A DNA stretch of 64,000 bases from Streptomyces sp. WM6386 (GCF_000972385.1 NZ_JXTE01000005.1:1-64000), one strand, 5' to 3'; positions 39,304 through 48,843 are shown, counted from the first letter of the stretch. The notes: generated from the letters alone by a model not told the origin. A program made the numbers and translations.

Positions 39304-40686
39304 GTGCGCACACGACTCCTCCCGCTGCTGATCGTCCTGATGGCGGCCGTGCTGCTGGCGCTCGGCATCCCGCTCGGCTTCAGCGTGGCCGCGGCCCAGC
39401 AGCAGAAAGTGGTCGTCGACCGGATCGACGACACCGCGCACTTCGCGGCCCTCGCCCAGTACGTCACCGGCGAGGGCGGCGAGCGCCAGAAGACGTTGCA
39501 GAGCGAACTCGACAGCTACTACGAGGTCTACCGCATCCGCGTCGGCGTCTTCTACCAGAACAAGAACATCATGGCCAACGCTCCCATGACCTTGTTCATC
39601 CCCGAGGCGGGCGAGGTGCGGACCGCGTTCGACGAGGCGCTGCTCAGCCGGCGCAGCGAGGATCCACCGCAGGTCTTTCCCTGGCAGCAGGGGCGGCTCG
39701 TGGTCGCCTCCCCGGTCATCCGGGACGGTGACGTCATCGCGGTCGTCGTCACCGACTCGCCCACGGGGGAGATGCGTTCGCGCATTCTGCACGGCTGGCT
39801 GGTCATCGGCGCGGGCCTGATGGCCGCGATGCTGGTGGCCGTCGGTGCCGCCCTGCGGCTGACCGGGTGGGTCCTCAGGCCGGTGCGTGTCCTCGACGCC
39901 ACCACGCACGCGATCGCGAGCGGCCGCCTGAAGTCCAGGGTCGCGGCTGCCGGCGGACCGCCGGAACTCCAGCGCCTGGCCCGGTCGTTCAACGAGATGG
40001 CGGACAACGTCGAGGACGTCCTGGAGCAACAGCGCGCCTTCGTCGCCGACGCCTCGCACCAGCTGCGCAACCCCCTCGCCGCGCTGCTGCTGCGCATCGA
40101 ACTGCTCGCCTTCGAACTGCCGGAGGGCAACAAGGAGATCGCCTCGGTCCAGACGGAGGGCAAGCGTCTCGCCCAGGTCCTGGACGACCTGCTGGACCTG
40201 GCCCTGGCCGAGCACACGGACGCGCATCTGCGCATCACCGACATCGGCGCGCTGGCCGCCGAGCGCGTGGCGGCCTGGGCGCCGACCGCCCAGGCCAAGG
40301 GCGTACGCCTGGTGGGCGACTGCCCGCCCACCACCGGCTGGGCCGACCCGGTCACCCTGTCCAGCGCGCTGGACGCGGTCATCGACAACGCGGTCAAGTT
40401 CACGCCCGAGGACGAGTGCGTCGAGGTGACGGTCTTCTCCAACGGAGAGACGGCGACCGTCGTCGTCACCGACAACGGCCCCGGTCTGACCGCCGAGGAA
40501 CTCGCCCGCATCGGCGACCGTTTCTGGCGCAGCAACCGCCACCAGAACATCAAGGGCTCAGGCCTCGGTCTGTCCATCTCGCGGACCTTGCTGCACGCGG
40601 GCGGCGGCACGATCTCGTACGCCCCTCACGAACCGCACGGCCTGAAGGTGACGGTGACGGTGCCCCGCAGCGCCGCTACGGCTTGA
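39304..40686 (+). CDS. gluK: sensor histidine kinase GluK
   Basis: This 460-residue membrane kinase has a transmembrane helix (~5-30), an extracytoplasmic sensor loop of ~130 residues, a second helix (~163-185), HAMP (~185-240), HisKA with His in DASHQLRNPLAALL, and HATPase (~345-455, DNGPGLTAEEL and GSGLGLSIS). The GTG start lies nine bases after the gluR stop. The last 11 bases overlap the convergent TAXI gene. Confidence 0.92.
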   Translation: MRTRLLPLLIVLMAAVLLALGIPLGFSVAAAQQQKVVVDRIDDTAHFAALAQYVTGEGGERQKTLQSELDSYYEVYRIRVGVFYQNKNIMANAPMTLFIPEAGEVRTAFDEALLSRRSEDPPQVFPWQQGRLVVASPVIRDGDVIAVVVTDSPTGEMRSRILHGWLVIGAGLMAAMLVAVGAALRLTGWVLRPVRVLDATTHAIASGRLKSRVAAAGGPPELQRLARSFNEMADNVEDVLEQQRAFVADASHQLRNPLAALLLRIELLAFELPEGNKEIASVQTEGKRLAQVLDDLLDLALAEHTDAHLRITDIGALAAERVAAWAPTAQAKGVRLVGDCPPTTGWADPVTLSSALDAVIDNAVKFTPEDECVEVTVFSNGETATVVVTDNGPGLTAEELARIGDRFWRSNRHQNIKGSGLGLSISRTLLHAGGGTISYAPHEPHGLKVTVTVPRSAATA

Positions 40687-41662
40687 CGGAGCGGTAGTAG
40701 CGCTGCGCGCCCTCGTGCAGCGGCAGCGGGGAGGTGTAGATCGCGGTGCGCAGGTCGACCAGCTGTGCGGAGTGCACCTTGCCGCCGATGTAGTCCCGGC
40801 TGCGGATCACGGTCCGGGTCAGCCACTCGGTGAGCCGCGGGTCCAGGTCCTCGCGGGTGATCAGCAGGTTGGACACGGCGATCGTCGGCACGGCGTACGC
40901 GTCCTGGCCGTCGTAGGCCGCCTCCGGGATGTTGGTGGGCCGGTAGTAGCGGTTGGCGGCGCTCTGGGTGTGGAGTTTGGCGACGAAGTCGGCCTTGATC
41001 GGGACGAACTTGAACGAGGACGTCTCGGCGAGCGCCTTCAGTCCGTTCGTCGGCAGTCCGCCCGACCAGAAGAACGCGTCGATGGTGTGCCCGAGCTGAT
41101 CGACGTCCTTGATGCCGTACGAGAACGGCTTGATGTCCCTGGCCGGGTCGATGCCCTCCGCATTGAGCACCCGGGTGGCGATCAGTCGCACGCCCGACGT
41201 CTTCAGCCCTATGGCGACCCGCTTGCCTTTCAGGTCGGCCACGGAGTCGATGGCCGAGTTCCGCGGGACGACGAGCTGTACGTAGTCGTCGTACAGGCGT
41301 GCGACACCGCGCAGTCGGGCGGCCTCGACCGGATGGTCGATCGCGAACGACTCCACCGCGTCCGCCGCAGCGATGGCGAAGTCGGCCTCACCGGACGCCA
41401 CGCGCGCGACGTTGTCCTGTGACCCGTCGCTGGTCTCCAGGTCCACCTCGAGGTCGGGCATGTCCTTGGCGAACTCGCCGCTCAGGTCCTTGCCGTACTC
41501 CTCGTAGACCCCGCCGCGCGAGCCGGTGGCGAAGGAGATCGTCCCGCCGGGCGGCTCCTCGCCCGGCAGCAGCCACCACAGCAGCAGCCCGAAGACCACG
41601 AAACCGGCGGCCGCACCCTGCAGCGCCCGGCTCCTGCTCATACGGGGGAACACCTTGGACAT
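40676..41662 (-). CDS. TAXI family TRAP-type solute-binding protein
   Basis: This 328-residue exported protein has an N-terminal membrane anchor or uncleaved signal (~15-32, LQGAAAGFVVFGLLLWWLLP) with no lipobox. A TAXI-family binding fold follows (FATGSRGGVYEEYGKDLS; GEADFAIAAADAV; KGKRVAIGLKTSGVRLIA; DAFFWSGGLPTNGLKALAET). TAXI proteins normally feed a TRAP transporter DctQM fusion, but none is present here. Convergent overlap with gluK suggests a sensing role for glutamate or a related acid (inference). No promoter consensus was recognised. Confidence 0.85.
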   Translation of the reverse strand: MSKVFPRMSRSRALQGAAAGFVVFGLLLWWLLPGEEPPGGTISFATGSRGGVYEEYGKDLSGEFAKDMPDLEVDLETSDGSQDNVARVASGEADFAIAAADAVESFAIDHPVEAARLRGVARLYDDYVQLVVPRNSAIDSVADLKGKRVAIGLKTSGVRLIATRVLNAEGIDPARDIKPFSYGIKDVDQLGHTIDAFFWSGGLPTNGLKALAETSSFKFVPIKADFVAKLHTQSAANRYYRPTNIPEAAYDGQDAYAVPTIAVSNLLITREDLDPRLTEWLTRTVIRSRDYIGGKVHSAQLVDLRTAIYTSPLPLHEGAQRYYRSVKP

Positions 41663-41840
41663 GCGCGCGATCCTGCCAGCAGGGACGCGGTGCTGACCAG
41701 GGCGGGGGCCACAGGGGCGTCCGTGCGGGTTGCCGGGCAGGGCCGGTGAAAGCCGTCGGGTCCGGCAGAGCCGGAGGGGGTTGCCTGAGGGCGGGGGCTG
41801 CGGGCGGACGAGGCCGCTGCCACGCGCCCCACGCCGTCCC

Positions 41841-43067
41841 TCAGTCCGCCACCGATGCCTCCGCCACCGTCGACGCGTCCTCCTGAACCGTCCGACGCGC
41901 CCCGGAGCGTCGTGTCCACCAGGAAGCCATCGGCTCGGTGTAGCGCGCGGTCAGTGGGCCCAGGACGACCAGGATCAGGACGTACGCCGTGGCCAGCGGG
42001 CCCAGCGACGGTTCGATGCCGGCACTCACCGCGAGGCCGGCGATGACGATCGAGAACTCGCCGCGGGCGACCAGCGCGCCGCCCGTACGCCAGCGGCCCT
42101 TGACGGAGATCCCCGCCCGCCGGGCGGCCCAGTAGCCCGTGGCGATCTTCGTCACCGCGGTGAGCACGGCCAGCGCCAGGGCGGGCAGCAGTACGGGCGG
42201 GATGCTCGCCGGGTCGGTGTGCAGCCCGAAGAAGACGAAGAACACGGCGGCGAACAGGTCCCGCAGCGGGCTCAGCAGCGTGTGCGCCCCCTCCGCGACC
42301 TCCCCGGACAGCGCGATGCCGACCAGGAAGGCACCGACCGCCGCCGACACCTGCAACTGCTGCGCCACACCCGCGACCAGGATCGTCAGCCCCAGCACCA
42401 CAAGGAGCAGCTTCTCCGGATCGTCGCTGGACACGAACCGCGAGATCAGCCGCCCGTAGCGCACCGCCACGAACAGCACCAGCCCCGCCGCGCCCAGCGC
42501 GATCGCCAGCGTCACGCTCCCGGCCAGCAGTCCGGCTCCCGCCACCAGCGCGGTGACGATCGGCAGGTACACCGCCATCGCCAGGTCCTCCAGGACCAGC
42601 ACGCTGAGGATCACCGGCGTCTCCCGGTTGCCCACCCGGCCCAGATCGCCGAGCACCTTCGCGATGACGCCGGACGACGAGATCCAGGTGACGCCCGCGA
42701 GGACCACGGCGGCCACCGGCCCCCAGCCCAGCAGCAACGCGGCCACCGCACCCGGTACGGCGTTCAGCGCACAGTCGACCAGCCCCGACGGATAGTGCGC
42801 CTTGAGGTTGGTGACCAGATCGCTGGCCGAGTACTCCAGGCCGAGCATCAACAACAGCAGGATGACGCCGATCTCGGCACCGATGGAGACGAACTCCTCG
42901 CTCGCGCCCAGCGGCAGCAGCCCGCCCTTGCCGAAGGCGAGACCGGCGAGGAGGTAGAGCGGGATGGGGGAGAGCCGGAACCTGGCGGCGAACCGGCCGA
43001 GCAGGCCGAGGCCGAGAATGATGGAACCGAACTCGATGAGCAGGACCGCGGAGTGCACCCGGTTCAC
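41841..43067 (-). CDS. CPA2-type cation/proton antiporter
   Basis: This 408-residue polytopic protein of the KefB/KhtU class has about 11-12 helices, including the LLLLMLGLEYSASDL and LVLEDLAMAVYLPIV segments (the Asp of the ion path) and GGALVARGEFSIVIAGLAV. It lacks a C-terminal RCK domain; that function is supplied by the separate upstream gene, as in Bacillus KhtTU. Its GTG start overlaps that gene's stop (GTGA). A role in K+ efflux and pH homeostasis is likely. Confidence 0.88.
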   Translation of the reverse strand: MNRVHSAVLLIEFGSIILGLGLLGRFAARFRLSPIPLYLLAGLAFGKGGLLPLGASEEFVSIGAEIGVILLLLMLGLEYSASDLVTNLKAHYPSGLVDCALNAVPGAVAALLLGWGPVAAVVLAGVTWISSSGVIAKVLGDLGRVGNRETPVILSVLVLEDLAMAVYLPIVTALVAGAGLLAGSVTLAIALGAAGLVLFVAVRYGRLISRFVSSDDPEKLLLVVLGLTILVAGVAQQLQVSAAVGAFLVGIALSGEVAEGAHTLLSPLRDLFAAVFFVFFGLHTDPASIPPVLLPALALAVLTAVTKIATGYWAARRAGISVKGRWRTGGALVARGEFSIVIAGLAVSAGIEPSLGPLATAYVLILVVLGPLTARYTEPMASWWTRRSGARRTVQEDASTVAEASVAD

Positions 43068-43549
43068 TCCCGCCCGAGTATCGCCGCGGCGGCGTCGACG
43101 CCCTCACGCGTACCGACGACGATCAGCGTGTCCCCGCCCACCAGCCGGAAGTCCGGCGCCGGCGAGGGAATCGCCTCGGCCCGGCGCAGCACCGCCACGA
43201 TGGACGCGCCCGTGTCCGTGCGCATCCGGGTCTCGCCCAGCACCCGCCCGTTCCAGCGTGAGGTCGCGGCCACCTCGATCCGCTCGGCGACCAGCCCCAG
43301 ATCCGTGGTGTAGAGCAGGCTCGCGCTGTGATGGGAGGGCATCAGCGCGTCGATCAGCGAGCCCGCCTCCGCACCGGTCAGCCGCAGCGACTGGGCACAG
43401 GAGTCGGGGTCGTCCGCCCGGTACACGCTCACCGTCCGGACACCGTCGCGGTGCGCCACCACGGACAGATGGCGGTGTTCGCGCGTCACGAGGTCGTACT
43501 GGACCCCGATCCCCGGCAGCGGCGTCGCCCTCAGGCGCGGTGCAGACAC
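43064..43549 (-). CDS. TrkA-C (KhtT-like) antiporter regulatory subunit
   Basis: This 161-residue soluble protein ends in a TrkA_C/RCK_C domain (~85-160: RWNGRVLGETRMRTDTGASI VAVLRR; FRLVGGDTLIVVGTREGVDA). The N-terminal half resembles KhtT and binds at the membrane antiporter. It is translationally coupled to the downstream antiporter gene. RCK_C domains bind nucleotides such as c-di-AMP, so c-di-AMP control is plausible but not shown. Confidence 0.85.
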   Translation of the reverse strand: MSAPRLRATPLPGIGVQYDLVTREHRHLSVVAHRDGVRTVSVYRADDPDSCAQSLRLTGAEAGSLIDALMPSHHSASLLYTTDLGLVAERIEVAATSRWNGRVLGETRMRTDTGASIVAVLRRAEAIPSPAPDFRLVGGDTLIVVGTREGVDAAAAILGRE

Positions 43550-43635
43550 GTTTCTCCCCTTGTGCTGGGCCTATGTACCAAGCGTGATCGTGGGTGCCGA
43601 GTCCGCATGCTGCCATCGGCCCGTACCGTGGCGAC

Positions 43636-44670
43636 ATGGGTGTTGCCACGGATATGCGCGACCGGCGCCGGGCGGCGAAGCTGGTCACGGAAGGGCCATG
43701 TGACAGGGGCGAGGAAGGCGAGAACACGCACGTGTCACTGTTCTGGCGGATCTTCTCGCTGAACGCCGCCGGTCTGGTCGTGGCCGCCGCGCTGCTGCTG
43801 GGCCCGGTCACCGTGTCGACGCCCATCAGACAGGCCGAGGCGCTGGTCGTCCTCGTCGGCCTCGCCCTGCTGCTGGCCGCCAACGCCCTGGTCCTGCGGG
43901 TCGGCCTCGCCCCGCTCAAGCGGCTCGGTCGGGCCATGTCCACCGCCGACCTGCTGCGGCTCGGCGCCCGCGCGGATGTCGCCGGTCCCGCCGAAGCGGC
44001 CGAGCTCATCACGACGTACAACACGATGCTCGACAGGCTGGAGGCCGAGCGCGCCGCCGGGGCGGGCCGTGCCCTGTCCGCGCAGGAGCGGGAGCGCCAC
44101 CGGATCGCGCGTGAGCTGCACGACGAGGTCGGTCAGACCCTGACCGCGGTCCTCCTCCAGCTCAAGAGGGTCGCCGACCGGGCGCCCGAGGGGCTGCGCG
44201 AGGAGGTGGCCCAGGCCCAGGAGGCCACCCGCGCGGGGCTCGACGAGATCCGTTTCATCGCCCGTCGGCTGCGCCCCGGCGTCCTGGAGGAACTCGGCCT
44301 GGCCAGCGCGCTGCGCTCGCTCGCCGGTGAGTTCAGCGCCCATGGCCTGACCGTGCGCCACCACGTCCCCGGCGGACTGCCGCCCCTGACCGAGGAGTCG
44401 GAACTCGTGCTCTACCGGGTGGCCCAGGAGAGCCTCACCAACACCGCCCGGCACGCCGCCGCCGCCCACGCCGAGGTCCGCCTCCAGCAGATCGACGGCG
44501 GTGTCGAGCTGCTCGTCCGCGACAACGGCAGGGGCCTCGGCGGGGCCACCGAAGGGGCGGGGATACGGGGCATGCGCGAGCGGGCGCTGCTGATAGGAGC
44601 GGAGCTCACGGTCGCCGGAGCGCCCGGCGGAGGCACGGACGTACGCCTGCGCGTCGGAGGGCGCCCATGA
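43636..44670 (+). CDS. NarX-type (HisKA_3) sensor histidine kinase
   Basis: This membrane kinase of the HisKA_3/HATPase class has two helices (NAAGLVVAAALLLGPVTV and ALVVLVGLALLLAANALVL) enclosing almost no outer loop. A HAMP-like linker, HisKA_3 with the phospho-His in ARELHDEVGQTL, and HATPase (ESLTNTARHAAAA, DNGRGLGG, GIRGMRERA) follow. The short loop suggests sensing in the membrane or inside the cell. Start: ATG 43636 lies six bases after TACCGT and would be leaderless. GTG 43732, 13 bases after GAGGAAGG, starts right at the first helix and is a good alternative. It is coupled by ATGA to its regulator. Confidence 0.87.
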   Translation: MGVATDMRDRRRAAKLVTEGPCDRGEEGENTHVSLFWRIFSLNAAGLVVAAALLLGPVTVSTPIRQAEALVVLVGLALLLAANALVLRVGLAPLKRLGRAMSTADLLRLGARADVAGPAEAAELITTYNTMLDRLEAERAAGAGRALSAQERERHRIARELHDEVGQTLTAVLLQLKRVADRAPEGLREEVAQAQEATRAGLDEIRFIARRLRPGVLEELGLASALRSLAGEFSAHGLTVRHHVPGGLPPLTEESELVLYRVAQESLTNTARHAAAAHAEVRLQQIDGGVELLVRDNGRGLGGATEGAGIRGMRERALLIGAELTVAGAPGGGTDVRLRVGGRP

Positions 44671-45335
44671 CTCCCCACACCCCCCGCACCCCGGTCCGCG
44701 TGCTGCTCGCCGACGACCACACCCTCGTACGACGCGGAGTCCGCCTCATCCTCGACGGCGAGGACGATCTCACGGTCGTCGCCGAGGCCGGCGATGGAGC
44801 GGAGGCCGTCGAGCTGGCACGCGCGTGTGACGTCGATCTGGCCGTCCTGGACATCGCCATGCCCCGGACGACGGGCCTCCAGGCGGCCCGTGAGCTCTCC
44901 CGCCGCCTGCCCGACCTGCGCATTCTCATCCTGACCATGTACGACAACGAGCAATACTTCTTCGAGGCCCTCAAGGCCGGGGCCAGCGGCTACGTCCTCA
45001 AGTCCGTCGCCGACCGCGATCTGGTCGAGGCGTGCCGGGCGGCCGTCCGCGACCGGCCGTTCGTCTACCCGGGCGCCGAGCGCGCCCTCGTCCGCTCCTA
45101 CCTGGACCGCCTCCACCGCGGCGATTCCCTGCCCGAGCGGGCCGTCACCGAACGCGAGGAGGAGATCCTCAAGCTCGTCGCCGAGGGACACACGTCCAAG
45201 GAGATCGGCGAGATGCTGTTCATCAGCGCGAAGACGGTCGAACGCCACCGTGCGAACCTGCTGCAGAAGCTGGGCATGAGGGATCGCCTGGAACTCACGC
45301 GGTACGCGATACGGGCCGGCCTGATCGAGCCCTGA
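44667..45335 (+). CDS. NarL/FixJ-family response regulator
   Basis: This 222-residue protein has a receiver (Asp16-Asp17 pocket, phospho-acceptor Asp62 in AVLDIAMPR, Lys in VLKSVAD) and a LuxR-type HTH (~158-215, [19 protein letters not shown]: [20 protein letters not shown]). It overlaps the kinase stop by four bases. The target genes are unknown; nothing nearby shows an obvious site. Confidence 0.9.
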   Translation: MTPHTPRTPVRVLLADDHTLVRRGVRLILDGEDDLTVVAEAGDGAEAVELARACDVDLAVLDIAMPRTTGLQAARELSRRLPDLRILILTMYDNEQYFFEALKAGASGYVLKSVADRDLVEACRAAVRDRPFVYPGAERALVRSYLDRLHRGDSLPERAVTEREEEILKLVAEGHTSKEIGEMLFISAKTVERHRANLLQKLGMRDRLELTRYAIRAGLIEP

Positions 45336-45393
45336 GACCCCGGTTGTCCACAGGGCGACCGAAGCCGCTTCCGGCACCGCCTACCCTTGTCGC

Positions 45394-46917
45394 ATGAGCA
45401 GCATCGACCGGAGCCAGGCAGTGGACGTCTCCTCTTCCAAGACCTACGAAGTGCGCACCTACGGGTGCCAGATGAACGTCCACGATTCCGAGCGATTGTC
45501 CGGGCTGCTCGAAGACGCCGGTTATGTGAAGGCGCCGGAGGGTTCCGACGGCGATGCGGACGTCGTCGTCTTCAACACCTGCGCGGTGCGCGAGAACGCC
45601 GACAACAGGCTGTACGGCAACCTCGGCCGCCTCGCCCCCATGAAGACCAAGCGCCCCGGGATGCAGATCGCGGTCGGCGGCTGTCTGGCGCAGAAGGACC
45701 GCGACACCATCGTGCAGCGGGCGCCCTGGGTCGACGTCGTCTTCGGCACGCACAACATCGGCAAGCTGCCCGTCCTGCTGGAACGCGCGCGCGTGCAGGA
45801 GGAAGCGCAGGTCGAGATCGCCGAGTCCCTCGAGGCGTTCCCGTCCACGCTGCCCACCCGGCGCGAGAGCGCGTACGCGGCGTGGGTGTCGATCTCCGTC
45901 GGCTGCAACAACACCTGCACCTTCTGCATCGTCCCGGCGCTGCGCGGCAAGGAGAAGGACCGCCGTACCGGCGACATCCTCGCCGAGATCGAGGCCCTGG
46001 TCGGCGAGGGCGTCTCCGAGATCACGCTGCTCGGGCAGAACGTCAACGCGTACGGCTCCGACATCGGCGACCGTGAGGCGTTCAGCAAGCTGCTGCGGGC
46101 CTGCGGGAAGATCGAGGGCCTGGAGCGCGTCCGCTTCACGTCCCCGCACCCGCGCGACTTCACCGACGACGTGATCGCGGCGATGGCCGAGACGCCGAAC
46201 GTGATGCCGCAGCTCCACATGCCGATGCAGTCCGGCTCGGACACGATCCTGAAGGCGATGCGCCGCTCCTACCGGCAGGAGCGTTTCCTCGGGATCATCG
46301 AGAAGGTGCGTGCCGCCATGCCGGACGCCGCGATCTCGACCGACATCATCGTGGGCTTCCCCGGCGAGACCGAGGAGGACTTCGAGCAGACCATGCACGC
46401 GGTCCGCGAGGCCCGCTTCACGAACGCCTTCACCTTCCAGTACTCCAAGCGCCCCGGAACCCCCGCGGCGACCATGGACGGGCAGATCCCCAAGGAGGTC
46501 GTGCAGGCGCGCTACGAGCGTCTCGTCGCCCTCCAGGAGGAGATCTCCTGGGAGGAGAACAAGAAGCAGGTCGGCCGCACCCTCGACCTCATGGTCGCCG
46601 AGGGCGAGGGCCGCAAGGACGGCACCACCCACCGCCTCTCCGGCCGTGCCCCCGACAACCGCCTCGTCCACTTCACCAAGCCGGACGACGAGGTCCGCCC
46701 CGGTGACGTCGTCACGGTCGAGATCACCTACGCCGCCCCGCACCACCTCCTCGCCGAGGGCGAGGTCCTGAAGGTCCGCCGCACGCGCGCGGGCGACGCC
46801 TGGGAGAAGCGGAACGCCGCCGAGTCGGCGAAGCCGGCGGGCGTGCTGCTGGGGCTGCCGAAGATCGGCGTTCCGGAACCGCTGCCCGCGGTCACCGGAG
46901 GCTGTGCCGTCGACTGA
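45394..46917 (+). CDS. miaB: tRNA-2-methylthio-N6-(dimethylallyl)adenosine synthase MiaB
   Basis: This radical-SAM methylthiotransferase modifies i6A37 in tRNAs reading UNN codons. Of 507 residues, UPF0004 cysteines are Cys25, Cys63 and Cys97. Radical-SAM Cys171-x3-Cys175-x2-Cys178 ([13 protein letters not shown]) and a C-terminal TRAM domain follow. It acts after MiaA, whose gene lies 1.9 kb downstream. TACCCT ends six bases before the ATG and no Shine-Dalgarno is present, so the mRNA is probably leaderless. It is a paralogue of rimO in this window. Confidence 0.96.
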   Translation: MSSIDRSQAVDVSSSKTYEVRTYGCQMNVHDSERLSGLLEDAGYVKAPEGSDGDADVVVFNTCAVRENADNRLYGNLGRLAPMKTKRPGMQIAVGGCLAQKDRDTIVQRAPWVDVVFGTHNIGKLPVLLERARVQEEAQVEIAESLEAFPSTLPTRRESAYAAWVSISVGCNNTCTFCIVPALRGKEKDRRTGDILAEIEALVGEGVSEITLLGQNVNAYGSDIGDREAFSKLLRACGKIEGLERVRFTSPHPRDFTDDVIAAMAETPNVMPQLHMPMQSGSDTILKAMRRSYRQERFLGIIEKVRAAMPDAAISTDIIVGFPGETEEDFEQTMHAVREARFTNAFTFQYSKRPGTPAATMDGQIPKEVVQARYERLVALQEEISWEENKKQVGRTLDLMVAEGEGRKDGTTHRLSGRAPDNRLVHFTKPDDEVRPGDVVTVEITYAAPHHLLAEGEVLKVRRTRAGDAWEKRNAAESAKPAGVLLGLPKIGVPEPLPAVTGGCAVD

Positions 46918-46938
46918 CCGGATCGGACGGGGGGACGC

Positions 46939-47199
46939 ATGGGGCACTGGGTGATCGTCGAGGAGCACGTGGACAGGCTCCGGGGGGTCGAGCGTTTCGA
47001 GGGCACCCGGGAGGAGGCCCGCAGCAGGCTGTACGAGACGGCGTGTGCGCACAGGTTCGCCGAAGGACTGCAACAGCGCCGCCGCGAGGTGTTCCGGGTG
47101 GACGACGACACGTACTACGTGGAGATCAAGGGCAGCCTGGGGAAATACCGCCTGCGGTACTACCTCGCCGAGCGGGTGTGGAGCACGGAGGCCCCGTGA
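46939..47199 (+). CDS. small conserved hypothetical protein
   Basis: This 86-residue soluble protein starts at ATG 46939 after GGACGGGGGGACGC. It is rich in Glu and Arg, with a predicted beta-alpha-alpha-beta-beta layout (WVIVEEHVDR; EEARSRLYETACAHR; EVFRVDDDTYYVEIKG; YRLRYYLAERVW). It sits 21 bases after miaB and is probably co-transcribed. I do not recognise the family. Confidence 0.7.
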   Translation: MGHWVIVEEHVDRLRGVERFEGTREEARSRLYETACAHRFAEGLQQRRREVFRVDDDTYYVEIKGSLGKYRLRYYLAERVWSTEAP

Positions 47200-47250
47200 T
47201 CCGGCGATGCCGCCCCCGGCCCTCCCGGGGACCGCAGTAGGCTGCCGATC

Positions 47251-47964
47251 ATGCTTGTCGCCGCCGCCGTCTGCCCCTGTCCGCCGCTCCTCGTGCCCGA
47301 GGTCGCCGCGGGCGCCGCGCCCGAGCTGGACGCGGCCCGGACCGCGTGCACGGACGCGCTCGGGGTGCTCGCCGCCGCCCGGCCCGATCTGCTGGTGGTC
47401 CTCGGACCCGCCGAGCGGAGCGGGCGCGGAACGCATCCGGGGGGCGCGGCGGGGTCCTTCCGCGGCTTCGGCGTGGCGCTCGACGTCAGGCTGGGGGCGG
47501 ACAAGGGCGCGGCGTCCGGGCGCGCGCTTCCGACCTCCCTTGCCGTGGCCGCGTGGCTGCTGGAACGCACTGGTTGGGCGGACGCCCCGATCGAGGGACT
47601 CGGCGTGGGGGAACCTCTGGCCGCCGAGCGGTGTACGCAGACCGGAAGGGAAATCGCCGCGCGAGCCGAGCGCGTGGCGCTGCTGGTGATGGGAGACGCC
47701 AGCGCCTGCCGCACGCTCAAGTCACCCGGCTACCTCGACGAGCGCGCGGCGCCCTTCGACGCGGAGGTCGCGCGTGCGCTGGGGGCGGCGGATGTGGCGG
47801 CCCTCGAAGCGCTGGACGCCGAGCTGGCGTACGAGCTCAAGGTGTCCGGACGGGCCCCCTGGCAGGTCCTCGCGGGCGCGGCCGAAGGGGCGGGCCTCGA
47901 TGGCCGACTGCTGTACGACGACGCGCCGTACGGCGTGGGGTACGTGGTCGCGACCTGGGCGTGA
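47251..47964 (+). CDS. class III extradiol dioxygenase (LigB)-like protein
   Basis: This 237-residue protein of the LigB/MEMO-like fold has an N-terminal AAVCPCPPLLVPEVA, a central LLVVLGPAERSG and LLVMGDASACRT. Classical LigB metal ligands are not obvious (Cys/Pro replace the usual His-x4-His), so enzymatic activity is doubtful. TAGGCT ends seven bases before the ATG, indicating a leaderless mRNA. Actinobacteria often keep this gene between miaB and miaA. Confidence 0.75.
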   Translation: MLVAAAVCPCPPLLVPEVAAGAAPELDAARTACTDALGVLAAARPDLLVVLGPAERSGRGTHPGGAAGSFRGFGVALDVRLGADKGAASGRALPTSLAVAAWLLERTGWADAPIEGLGVGEPLAAERCTQTGREIAARAERVALLVMGDASACRTLKSPGYLDERAAPFDAEVARALGAADVAALEALDAELAYELKVSGRAPWQVLAGAAEGAGLDGRLLYDDAPYGVGYVVATWA

Positions 47965-48033
47965 CGGCTCCCTCGTGACGAGCCTCGTCGTGACCGGCCT
48001 GGTCGTGACGCGGCTGCGGGCCGTGTGAAACGG

Positions 48034-48070
48034 CGGACGGCCGCCAGGCGTCATGCCCCGCGGCCGTCCG
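48034..48070. terminator. bidirectional terminator
   Basis: CGGACGGCCGC pairs with GCGGCCGTCCG over a 15-base loop between two convergent genes (LigB-like and antitoxin-like). No T run. Confidence 0.7.
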
Positions 48071-48082
48071 TCGGTGTGCCGT

Positions 48083-48349
48083 TCAGGAAGCGGGCGGCGG
48101 TGTGGACGGGGGCGTGGTTGTGCCGCCGTCCGTTCCGTCGTCCTTGTGTGCGAGTCGGTCCATGGCGTTCTTGGCCTTGCCCGTGCCCGTCTGGATCTTG
48201 TCGCTGTACTTGCCCTTGGTCTTTTCGTCGACGACCTTCGCGGCCTTGTCGAGACCGTGCTGGACCTTGTCCCCGTGCTGCTGTGCGAGGCCGGAGACCT
48301 TGTCCTTGGCCGGGCTGAGCTTGGCTTTCAAATTGTCCAGGAGACCCAT
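48083..48349 (-). CDS. MT0933-like antitoxin family protein
   Basis: This 88-residue, Lys-rich, helical protein (MGLLDNLKAKLSPAKDKVSG, then AQQHGDKVQHGLDKAAKVVD) matches the small family annotated as MT0933/Rv0909-type antitoxin, with a Thr/Pro-rich tail. In M. tuberculosis the partner toxin gene follows; here there is none, so a toxin-antitoxin role is unproven. An alternative is a CsbD-like general stress protein. The acidic protein gene upstream has the same direction. Confidence 0.7.
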   Translation of the reverse strand: MGLLDNLKAKLSPAKDKVSGLAQQHGDKVQHGLDKAAKVVDEKTKGKYSDKIQTGTGKAKNAMDRLAHKDDGTDGGTTTPPSTPPPAS

Positions 48350-48373
48350 CGTTCACCTTCCCGCGCGGGGCAG

Positions 48374-48661
48374 TTACGTACGGGCGCCCTCGCCGGCCTC
48401 GCTGTCGGCCGCCTTCTCGGCGGATTGCTGCTTGGGGATGTCGACGCCTTCGGCGGCACCGGCCTCGACGGCCTCCGTCGCCGTCGGTTCTGCCGTGTCC
48501 CCGGCGTCGGTCCCGGCCGTGGCGTCCGCCTCGGCCGGCTCCTTCGCCTCTGCCGCCTTCTCCGCCTCGGGTTCGGCCGTCGGCGTGACGGCCTCTGCCT
48601 CGGCGGTTGACGCCTCCTCCGCAGCCTTTGACCTCCGGAGAAGTCGTGCGAAAACGCCCAT
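48374..48661 (-). CDS. small acidic Ala/Glu-rich protein
   Basis: This 95-residue protein starts at ATG 48661, six bases after GGAG. A short basic N-terminal helix (MGVFARLLRRSKAAEEAS) is followed by a disordered Ala/Glu/Thr/Asp tail. The basic amphipathic start could bind membranes (inference). It ends 24 bases before the antitoxin-like gene, so the two form a pair. The upstream in-frame extension to 48856 would overlap the miaA start and is rejected. Confidence 0.55.
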   Translation of the reverse strand: MGVFARLLRRSKAAEEASTAEAEAVTPTAEPEAEKAAEAKEPAEADATAGTDAGDTAEPTATEAVEAGAAEGVDIPKQQSAEKAADSEAGEGART

Positions 48662-48843
48662 ATCCACTCCATACGTTACTCGTGCGGGGGAAATCCCGCG
48701 TTGCCCGGTGCGTCCGTTTGCGCCGCCCGGGACGCCGCCTCCCGAAACCGGCGGCGAAAACCTCGCAACAGGCAACGACCCCGCGCGCGTGCCGTCACGT
48801 AACTCGTTCGAGGCCATGCCCTGACGTTTGCGAGACTGGGGCG

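Noticed and set aside
45340..45365. RecA-NDp motif before miaB
   Set aside because: TTGTCC has C instead of the required purine and no TAnnnT at the correct spacing.
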